From Maribacter polysiphoniae (GTDB lineage Bacteria; Bacteroidota; Bacteroidia; Flavobacteriales; Flavobacteriaceae), in NCBI RefSeq assembly GCF_003148665.1, contig NZ_QGGQ01000002.1, positions 434,001 to 498,000 of the forward strand: a stretch of 64,000 bases of DNA, written 5' to 3'. The stretch's first letter is position 1, and each line of letters opens with the position of its first letter. Position numbers and translations under genes: made by a program. Shown here one piece after another: positions 17,061 to 24,205 of the stretch. The notes beneath the pieces are model-generated. The model was not told the origin of the DNA. It saw nothing but the letters and a program-made list of their open reading frames with translations, and ran no database searches.

Positions 17061-18023
17061 ATGCACTTTTTAGGCCTTATTTGGAATCCGAATGAAACAC
17101 TGTTCAAAATTGGTTTCCTTCAGATAAAATATTACAACTTATTATGGATCACTGCTTTCGCCCTTGGTTGGTTCATCATGAAACGTATTTTTACGAGTGA
17201 GAAAAAATCCATTGAGCAACTGGACTCCCTCTTCATTTACACCGTACTTGCCACCATGCTTGGTGCCCGCCTAGGCCATGTTTTCTTTTATGACTGGCCC
17301 TATTACCAAAACCATATTGCCGAGATTCTCTTACCCATACGCGAAAGTGCGGGCAGTACCCTTTTCGGCTTTATCAACGGATATGAATTTACCGGATTTA
17401 CCGGACTGGCCAGCCATGGTGCGGCTATAGGGGTAATCATTGGGATGTACCTATACACCAGGAAATTCCCGGAATTTAAACTCCTTTGGATTTTGGACCG
17501 AATCGTTATTCCCGTCTCCATCGGTGCCTTCTGTGTTCGTTTGGGCAACTTTTTCAATTCGGAGATCAACGGTAAGATAACCGATGGATCCTTTATTTTC
17601 GCCACCAAGTTCATTCGCGATTCAGATGACATGCATCCTTCAAAGGCCTTGGCCATTACCAAGGAAAAAACAGTGAACGCCGCCTATAATGCCATAGAGC
17701 ACAAAGCCCAATTTTCGGAATACCTCAATCAGATTCCGTATCGCCATCCGGCCCAATTATATGAAGGGGTGTGCTATATCTTCCTTTTTATACTCTTGTA
17801 TTACCTGTATTGGAAAACCGACAAAAAGGACAAACTGGGATATCTATTTGGCCTATTCCTAGTAGTGCTATGGACCATTCGATTCTTTGTTGAATTCGTC
17901 AAGAAAAGCCAAGGGGGCTTTGAGGAAACCCTAGGGCTTTTATCAACAGGACAATGGTTGAGTATTCCTTTCATTATCATAGGTCTTTATTTTATGCTAA
18001 GACCAAGCACCCAAAAATCCTAA
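17061..18023 (+). CDS. lgt: Prolipoprotein diacylglyceryl transferase
   Basis: A 320-residue integral membrane enzyme. It moves diacylglycerol from phosphatidylglycerol to the lipobox cysteine of prolipoproteins, the first step of lipoprotein maturation. Family marks are present: GARLGHVFFYD (residues 74-84), SHGAAIGVIIGM (residues 119-130) with the essential histidine, RLGNFFNSEINGK (the Lgt signature with essential Arg/Asn/Glu), and RHPAQLYE near residue 231. About seven membrane segments are visible. An extra 40-residue insert before RHPAQLYE is common in Bacteroidota. The next gene also encodes a lipoprotein. This window has at least ten likely lipoprotein substrates. Confidence 0.96.
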   Translation: MHFLGLIWNPNETLFKIGFLQIKYYNLLWITAFALGWFIMKRIFTSEKKSIEQLDSLFIYTVLATMLGARLGHVFFYDWPYYQNHIAEILLPIRESAGSTLFGFINGYEFTGFTGLASHGAAIGVIIGMYLYTRKFPEFKLLWILDRIVIPVSIGAFCVRLGNFFNSEINGKITDGSFIFATKFIRDSDDMHPSKALAITKEKTVNAAYNAIEHKAQFSEYLNQIPYRHPAQLYEGVCYIFLFILLYYLYWKTDKKDKLGYLFGLFLVVLWTIRFFVEFVKKSQGGFEETLGLLSTGQWLSIPFIIIGLYFMLRPSTQKS

Positions 18024-18057
18024 TTTGAATATAACTTGGTCATTTCATCTAGACATC

Positions 18058-18549
18058 ATGAAAAAACAAAGCCAGCTATCACTTCTTTTTTTGATCATGC
18101 TTATAGGGTTTGTTTCCTGTAAGGATGATACCAAGAAAGTCATCAAAACGGAAGCTGTGACCTTTACCAAAGAAGGCACCCTGACCATATATAAATCACA
18201 GACCGATTCTATCCTGACCTCCTTGGATATTGAGATAGCGGAGTCGGATTACGAAACCGAAACCGGACTTATGTATCGCAAGGGAATGGGTGAAAACCAA
18301 GGAATGCTGTTCATCTTCCCCGATGTAAGGCAGCATTATTTTCATATGAAGAACACCGAATTTGGTTTGGATATCATCTTTATGGATGAGAACCAAAACA
18401 TCGTCAGCTTTCAGGAAAATGCCCTCCCTTTCGATGAAACGTTGTTACCCTCACAGGTACCGGCAAAATACGCTTTGGAAGTAAATGCAGGCCTTGCGGA
18501 AAAATGGCTCCTTGAAGTTGGCGACAGGATGGAATTCAAAAAAGACTAG
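18058..18549 (+). CDS. DUF192 family lipoprotein
   Basis: The ATG at 18058 gives a 163-residue protein beginning MKKQSQLSLLFLIMLIGFVSC, a clear lipoprotein signal with the cysteine at residue 21 and acidic residues after it (KDD). An upstream TTG at 18025 would spoil the signal and is rejected. The rest is the DUF192 fold: ETGLMYRKGMGENQGMLFIF (residues 70-90), FHMKNTEFGLDIIFMDE, and ALEVNAGLAEKWLL. The function of DUF192 is unknown; it is a small beta-barrel-like domain in envelope proteins. The gene follows lgt by 34 bases and precedes the acetyltransferase by four. Confidence 0.88.
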   Translation: MKKQSQLSLLFLIMLIGFVSCKDDTKKVIKTEAVTFTKEGTLTIYKSQTDSILTSLDIEIAESDYETETGLMYRKGMGENQGMLFIFPDVRQHYFHMKNTEFGLDIIFMDENQNIVSFQENALPFDETLLPSQVPAKYALEVNAGLAEKWLLEVGDRMEFKKD

Positions 18550-18553
18550 GGAA

Positions 18554-19075
18554 GTGGATTGTCTTTTACTCGGAGAGACCTCTGAAAGATTGATTTATAG
18601 AAAGCTAGAACCATCCGATTTCCAGGATTGGCTCCCTTTTTTCTCCGATCCAACAAGTTCCGAATATTGGTCGGAAGAAACGTTACACCCCGAAGAAGCC
18701 TGTCAAAAATGGTTTGATAAGGCTTTTTTTCGTTACCGGTACAATTTAGGCGGCATGAATGCCCTTATACATAAAGAAACTGGGGTTTTTATAGGGCAAT
18801 GCGGATTACTGAAACAAACCGTGGACGGTATTGACGAGCTCGAAATAGGATACTCTTTACTCCCTGAACACAGAAAGAAAGGGTATGCCTCGGAAGCGGC
18901 AAAAAAATGTAAATCCTTTGCCTTTGAACACAAATTGTCCAATTCCCTGATTTCCCTAATCCATGTAGATAATAAACCCTCACAACGGGTAGCCCTAAAC
19001 AACGGAATGGCATGGGATAAGACCACTACCTATAAAAACAACCCGGTCCATATTTATCGCGTCATCAACAAATAG
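18554..19075 (+). CDS. GNAT-family N-acetyltransferase (RimJ/RimL-like)
   Basis: About 173 residues from a GTG at 18554, four bases after the DUF192 stop. An in-frame ATG at 18485 lies within the DUF192 gene in another frame and would add 23 unlike residues, so the GTG is favoured. The GNAT core is readable: RLIYRKLEPSDFQDW at the start, FIGQCGLLKQ, ELEIGYSLLPEHRKKGYASEAAK (the acetyl-CoA pyrophosphate-binding loop), and VDNKPSQRVALNNGM. Relatives acetylate ribosomal proteins, small amines or antibiotics; the substrate is not predictable. It looks like the last gene of the lgt group. Confidence 0.85.
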   Translation: MDCLLLGETSERLIYRKLEPSDFQDWLPFFSDPTSSEYWSEETLHPEEACQKWFDKAFFRYRYNLGGMNALIHKETGVFIGQCGLLKQTVDGIDELEIGYSLLPEHRKKGYASEAAKKCKSFAFEHKLSNSLISLIHVDNKPSQRVALNNGMAWDKTTTYKNNPVHIYRVINK

Positions 19076-19108
19076 GGCATACTCGATTTTTTTAATTCCG
19101 CCCACTTA

Positions 19109-21910
19109 TCAACCCGTATTACGATTGGCACCTGCTATGGCATTGATCGTCAACATAAGTTCTATTTGGGTTGTTTGGGCAGCCTCGGGATTATTGATTT
19201 TCTCCGTTCTCCACCTATCCAACAACGCCACTTGCTTCGCATGCAAACTATCCATCAAGGGCGCCCTTAAGTGATTGGAATAGTAAAGATCCTTCCGTCT
19301 TTCCTCTATGGGTTTACCCGTTAGGTCATCCATATGATGGTGCATCAACTTCAATTCATCCAAAAATTTTGAAAGGAACCTATGCTTTAATTCCGCATCC
19401 GGCACCAGTTCCGAATACAGTCGCATAGTCTTCTCGTCGGTGGCAACAAGACTGCTATCCACATTCGTAAATACATATTTCAAAAAGGCATCTGTCTCTA
19501 TCGCCTGTTTAAGCTCTTGATACTGATTTGGTCGTTCGGTCTTCAATTTTTTCAAGGCAGAACCCAATCCGTACCAACTGGTCATATGATAGCTGGCCTG
19601 ACTCCAAGAAAAGACCCAAGGTATCGCCCGTAAATCCGCCAAGGTATTCGCCCCGGTCCTTTTAGAGGGCCTAGATCCAATCTTACTGGTTTCAATGGCA
19701 TCTATAGGTGTTGCCGCCCTGAAGTAGGCTATAAAACCATCGGATTTTATTAGGCTGGTATACTGGTTTTTGCTCTCTTCAGCCAACCATTCAATAATCC
19801 CAGCCTTATCATGGTAGCTGCGATCATTGTTTTTATCCATTAATGTTTTGCTTAGGGTATTGGCCACCAATAATTCCAGATTAAAAGCCGCATTCACTTT
19901 GTGCGCATATTTCTGGGCAATGGTCTCCCCTTGTTCGGTCAACCGGACATTTCCATTGGGGGAATTATACGGCAGTGCCTTAATAAAATAATGTGTGGGA
20001 CCAGACCCCCTACTAATAGAGCCACCCTTACCGTGGAAGAAACGTATGTCGATATTATATTCCTCACCCAACTGCGCCAATTTGTATTGGGCCTTGTACA
20101 AATGCCAGTTACTGGACATGATACCTCCGTCCTTATTACTATCACTATAACCAATCATGATCTGTTGCATAGGTCGTTTTAGACCTTGCTGCTCCTGATG
20201 GTATTTTAATGATCGTTGCACAATTGGATTGGAGAAGTAAGCTTCCAGGATAGCAGGACCATTTTCCAAATCCTCAATGGTCTCCAACAGCGGCACCACA
20301 TGGATTTTTGAAACCAAACCTTCCTCAACCATAAATGTAAGTCCGGCCTCTTTGGCCAAAAGATAAACGGTCATAAGGTCTGAGAACGAACGGGTCATAC
20401 TCACAATGAACGATCCAATACAATTAAAACCATAGGTGGCAGTATGTTCCTCAATTGTTCGATAACAATCCATTACCGCCTTCGCTTCCTTGTCCAATGG
20501 CGTTTTCACATGCACAAATGGCCTGGCATGTTCCAATTCCTTCAATAAAAAGGCAATTCTTTTTTCTTCATCCCAGTCGATATAGGAACTTTCATCCCAG
20601 TGTGCCGCCTTTAAAAGCTGCCCAATGGCCTTATCATGAAAATCACTGTTCTGTCGTATATCCAACGCTGCAAGATGAAAACCGAAAACCTCCACAATAC
20701 GTAGGGCCGAAGTCACTTCCTCATAGGCTGTGGACTTTGCCCCATATCCCAATAATTCTTTTTGCAACAATCGAAGATCCGATCGCAACTGGGAGGAATG
20801 TATATACGCCCCTTGGGTTTTCGACAATTTTGTAGCATGCCCGCGTTCTGTATCCACCGGTAATTTCGCAATCATCAAAGAGATCATTTGCCGAAAGGCC
20901 TCCCCTACATTACGGTGCAATACCTTATCCCCACGTTCACCCAATTCGGCAACCATTTCGTTGGTGCGTTCTTGATAGGCTTTGGAACATTTCTCCAAGG
21001 GAATGCTAAAACTAAGGCGACGAACCAATTCATTCAATTTTCGACCGATGACCACAAAGGCATTAAGCCTAAGATGCAACAATGTATTTTGTGTAACATC
21101 GGCAGTCACCAAAGGGTGACCGTCACGGTCTCCCCCAACCCAGTTTCCAAACGTGATTTTGGGATAGGCATGATTTCCTTGGATAGCACTCTTATTCAAG
21201 TCCAATACATCCACAGCCTGTTCCAACCGCTGATCTACGATTGGGATGACCTCTGGAAAAACATTCACCAAATAATGCACAATGTTTCGCAATTCGGATT
21301 CCACATCGGGTTTTTCCAAATAGATCTCACCAGTTTTCCAAAGACGGTACAAGCTAAGTTTTATGGTATTCCTGATATGGGCCTTTTCATGTTTTGAATA
21401 CATGGTGTTCTCCAATTTCACCAACAACAAGTACAGTTCACGATGGTGTTCCAAAACCGTGGCCCTTTTTGCCTCTGTGGGATGTGCCGTAAGGACTGGC
21501 TCTATGGATATTTCCTTTAGCAAGGGTATGATTTCCTTCTCACCCATTCCCCTTTCCTTCAAAAATTTAAGGTTAGAAGCCCAAAGACCATTTACCCCTG
21601 CAAGGTCGGCTTCTTCCAAAGACCTCCGGTTCTGGACTGCATTATTTATTTCTACCATATTCACCAATTGAAACACGAGCGAATACAATTGGATGGTTTT
21701 GGGAGTGATCGGGAGTTCATGCAGTTGACCCGTATTGATCCAGGGGATAAACTTTGCTATATCGGCCTCACCATTTTCAATCAAAACCTCATATAGGGCC
21801 TCAAGCAAAAACCGAAGCCCTTTATAGGCTTTTCCCATTTCTTTCTCAACAGTATCAAGTGTCATACCTTTTTCCATTTCTATGTCATTTTTATCGGCTA
21901 AACCGAACAT
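19109..21910 (-). CDS. ppc: Phosphoenolpyruvate carboxylase
   Basis: An enzyme of about 930 residues that adds bicarbonate to phosphoenolpyruvate to give oxaloacetate and so refills the citric acid cycle. The catalytic landmarks are present: VLTAHPTEAKRATVLEHH, GNWVGGDRDGHP, GYSDSNKDGG, FHGKGGSISRGSGPTHYF and RPSKRTGANTLADLRAIPWVFSWSQ. The C-terminus ends IAGANRNTG, the normal PEPC tail. The frame is open to an ATG at 22009, but the added 33 residues (IPTLLCVLCGK) do not look like PEPC. The ATG at 21910 or that at 21877 fits better, and I use 21910. The gene is divergent from the ABC protein gene. Confidence 0.95.
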   Translation of the reverse strand: MFGLADKNDIEMEKGMTLDTVEKEMGKAYKGLRFLLEALYEVLIENGEADIAKFIPWINTGQLHELPITPKTIQLYSLVFQLVNMVEINNAVQNRRSLEEADLAGVNGLWASNLKFLKERGMGEKEIIPLLKEISIEPVLTAHPTEAKRATVLEHHRELYLLLVKLENTMYSKHEKAHIRNTIKLSLYRLWKTGEIYLEKPDVESELRNIVHYLVNVFPEVIPIVDQRLEQAVDVLDLNKSAIQGNHAYPKITFGNWVGGDRDGHPLVTADVTQNTLLHLRLNAFVVIGRKLNELVRRLSFSIPLEKCSKAYQERTNEMVAELGERGDKVLHRNVGEAFRQMISLMIAKLPVDTERGHATKLSKTQGAYIHSSQLRSDLRLLQKELLGYGAKSTAYEEVTSALRIVEVFGFHLAALDIRQNSDFHDKAIGQLLKAAHWDESSYIDWDEEKRIAFLLKELEHARPFVHVKTPLDKEAKAVMDCYRTIEEHTATYGFNCIGSFIVSMTRSFSDLMTVYLLAKEAGLTFMVEEGLVSKIHVVPLLETIEDLENGPAILEAYFSNPIVQRSLKYHQEQQGLKRPMQQIMIGYSDSNKDGGIMSSNWHLYKAQYKLAQLGEEYNIDIRFFHGKGGSISRGSGPTHYFIKALPYNSPNGNVRLTEQGETIAQKYAHKVNAAFNLELLVANTLSKTLMDKNNDRSYHDKAGIIEWLAEESKNQYTSLIKSDGFIAYFRAATPIDAIETSKIGSRPSKRTGANTLADLRAIPWVFSWSQASYHMTSWYGLGSALKKLKTERPNQYQELKQAIETDAFLKYVFTNVDSSLVATDEKTMRLYSELVPDAELKHRFLSKFLDELKLMHHHMDDLTGKPIEERRKDLYYSNHLRAPLMDSLHAKQVALLDRWRTEKINNPEAAQTTQIELMLTINAIAGANRNTG

Positions 21911-22057
21911 GGAAAATACCTTATTATTTTCAAAAAACAAAGGTGCCTTACCACATAAAACACATAATAATGTTGGAATAACATTATGCAATCGATTTAT
22001 TGAAAACAATAGTAAAAGCTAATGAATCAAACACTTTAATATACTTCCATTACCGCG

Positions 22058-22065
22058 TATATTTG
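22058..22065 (+). promoter_or_regulatory. Candidate -7 promoter box for the ABC protein gene
   Basis: TATATTTG matches TAnnTTTG and lies 20 bases before the ATG at 22086. The -33 region has no clear TTG. Confidence 0.45.
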
Positions 22066-22085
22066 ACGAAAAATTGTTTCACGGC

Positions 22086-23330
22086 ATGAAGAAAGAGAAA
22101 CATTGGGCTATTTTCATCGACAACACCTCCAACATTGACAATTTCACGGAGGCACTTTTCAGTAGCGCCCCCCCTAACCCTTTTGAACCACTTTCAAATC
22201 TAAGAGGATCCTTATTCTCCAAATTGACCTTACTTAAATTTATCGATGAGGAAAGCAGACATGGCGATAGTGGTATATCGCATGGAAGCCATCAAAGTTT
22301 GCACTCCATGTCGAGCGGGGAACAAAAGAGGGTACTCCTAAGCCATCTATTGGAATCAAAACCTGATTATTTGGTTCTTGACAATCCTTTTGACAATCTC
22401 GACAAGCAGTTTCAAGAAGCGCTACAAAAACAGCTTAATGACATTGCGAAGCATACAACCATTATTCAAATCATAAGCCGGAGGCAGGATCTTTTACCCT
22501 TTATTACCAACTATGCCAAACTTGAGGGGAATACCCTAATTGAACCAACAACTTTGGAATCCTTGACCAACGCAGGGAATAACCAGGTATTCATGGGTAG
22601 CATACCCCAACCTTTAAAACCCATGCACTTCGTAGACGACCTGTTGATCCAACTCAACAATGTAAATGTCAGTTATAGCGAAAGACCCATATTAAAGAAC
22701 ATAACCTGGCACATAGGAAAGGGTGAATTTTGGGAGCTTAGCGGGCCTAATGGAAGCGGTAAGACCACCATTCTTTCCATGATTACCGGAGAGAACCCTA
22801 AAGGTTATGGACAGGAACTCTACCTTTTTGGCCACAAAAAAGGAAGTGGGGAAAGCATTTGGGACATAAAAAAGAACATTGGTTATTTTACCCCATCTAT
22901 GACGGACAAGTTTACCGGCTACCACACTTTGGAGCACATGTTGATTTCAGGCATCCTCGATTCGATCGGACTATATGTGCAACCAACGGAAGCCCAATTA
23001 CGATTGGCCAAAGAATGGTTACAACTTATTGACATGTGGCATTTGAAAGACACCCTTTTCCACGATTTGACCATGGGTCAAAAACGTTTGGTGATGACGA
23101 CAAGGGCCATGGTAAAACACCCTTTACTACTGATCCTGGATGAGCCTACGGCCGGACTTGATGATGAATCCGCAGCATTATTGGTTTCGTTGGTCAACAA
23201 AATCGCAAAAGAGAGTCAGTCTACAATCATTTTTGTCTCCCACAGGACAGAACCCAACCTGCAACCCCAATTCAAATTTGTACTACAAAAAACCCAAAAC
23301 GGTTCCAAAGGGCTAATTACCAAATCTTAA
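22086..23330 (+). CDS. Double ATP-binding cassette protein with degenerate first domain (ModF-like)
   Basis: About 414 residues from the ATG at 22086 (MKKEKHWAIFID); a TTG at 22074 is less likely. Two ABC ATPase halves are visible. The first (residues 1-165) keeps the signature SMSSGEQKRVLLS and Walker B YLVLDNPFDNLD but shows no Walker A glycine loop. The second (residues 185-410) has Walker A GPNGSGKTT and Walker B LLLILDEPTAGLDDES, but its signature reads LTMGQKRLV. No membrane segments occur, and no permease gene is adjacent. The layout resembles ModF/PhrA-type proteins of unclear function, linked to molybdate loci in Escherichia coli. The split of motifs suggests one composite ATP site. 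Confidence 0.85.
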   Translation: MKKEKHWAIFIDNTSNIDNFTEALFSSAPPNPFEPLSNLRGSLFSKLTLLKFIDEESRHGDSGISHGSHQSLHSMSSGEQKRVLLSHLLESKPDYLVLDNPFDNLDKQFQEALQKQLNDIAKHTTIIQIISRRQDLLPFITNYAKLEGNTLIEPTTLESLTNAGNNQVFMGSIPQPLKPMHFVDDLLIQLNNVNVSYSERPILKNITWHIGKGEFWELSGPNGSGKTTILSMITGENPKGYGQELYLFGHKKGSGESIWDIKKNIGYFTPSMTDKFTGYHTLEHMLISGILDSIGLYVQPTEAQLRLAKEWLQLIDMWHLKDTLFHDLTMGQKRLVMTTRAMVKHPLLLILDEPTAGLDDESAALLVSLVNKIAKESQSTIIFVSHRTEPNLQPQFKFVLQKTQNGSKGLITKS

Positions 23331-23768
23331 AGTTGTATTTTCACTACTGATGGATATCATTTGGCATTTCAGCCCAAAGGGCTATATTCATTTGATTTTC
23401 CAGTACAGCAACCTTACCGAATTAAAATGGCAGTAAAGCTTACCCATCAGATTGAAAATCATATTCAAAAATTGAATTGACCGGCCAAAGATCCGTAGGA
23501 AATGAAGCACAGGAAGGTGTAGGTATTTGAAAAAAAATGACCGTTCTTTGCGAATTATCAAAATTGAACCGAATACTGGTTCATTCTAAAATAGAAGGTC
23601 GATTACAACCGACATATTTGAAATAGCTGAGGCCATAGATAAGTTTTCTTGGGGGAAGAAATCTAATATTAAGAGAAAATTGCAGGACCTTATTGAATTT
23701 CACGATAAAAATATTTACGCTGGAAGCAGAAGCCTTACAACGGCTACTAAAATAAAAACCAAACGATT
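23331..23768. other. 438-base gap with possible gene remnant
   Basis: No complete gene is seen. From about 23589 to the TGA at 23787-23789, one plus-strand frame is open but has no start codon. It encodes a plausible peptide (DIFEIAEAIDKFSWGKKSN, then IKRKLQDLIEFHDKN). It runs into the start of the next gene in another frame. It may be the eroded tail of a lost gene. The first part, 23350-23440, holds only a 28-codon ORF of no recognisable family. Confidence 0.3.
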
Positions 23769-24149
23769 ATGCCTATCTCTCTTAAACTGACCGTACATGA
23801 TGATTATCTGGAAGCCGAATTTGACGGGAGTCGTGATACTGTTGATGAATTGGGTGAAACCCTCGAAATATGGTCTGAAATACCCCTTGTCTGCGAAAAA
23901 CATGGTCTGACCAAAATACTGGCCATATCCAAATTGGACAGAAGGCTCAAACTGGACAATACTTTTGTACTTACCGATAAAATGAATGACATCGGCTTTA
24001 AACCCCATTACAAACTCTCAGGGGTCATCCACGATGAAAAGCTTCACTTGGAATATGAGGTCATGGCCACCTTCATTCGCAATTTCGGTTTCCAGTGTGA
24101 AATATTCACCACGGAGAAAGAAGCCAAAAAATGGTTGTTGGATTCTTAA
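23769..24149 (+). CDS. STAS/SEC14-like domain protein, small cytoplasmic
   Basis: A 126-residue soluble protein with no signal peptide or membrane segment. The pattern is alternating strands and helices: LKLTVHDDYLEAEFDG, then a helix DTVDELGETLEIWSEI, then KILAISKLD, a loop, and a C-terminal FGFQCEIFTTEKEAKKWLL. The last element closely resembles the end of STAS/SEC14-like (SpoIIAA-like) proteins, which often finish with a strand then a helix ending in WLL. Function unknown; related domains bind nucleotides or small ligands or act in regulation. It stands alone, followed by a strong terminator. Confidence 0.6.
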   Translation: MPISLKLTVHDDYLEAEFDGSRDTVDELGETLEIWSEIPLVCEKHGLTKILAISKLDRRLKLDNTFVLTDKMNDIGFKPHYKLSGVIHDEKLHLEYEVMATFIRNFGFQCEIFTTEKEAKKWLLDS

Positions 24150-24158
24150 TCAAACAAA

Positions 24159-24188
24159 AAAAGACCGCTTAAAAGCGGTCTTTTTTTT
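24159..24188. terminator. Bidirectional intrinsic terminator
   Basis: The stem AAAAGACCGCTT / AAGCGGTCTTTT has a tight AA loop, A residues on the left and eight T on the right. It serves both the STAS-like gene and the convergent secDF. Confidence 0.9.
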
Positions 24189-24205
24189 ATTGTAACGATT
24201 TTTGA

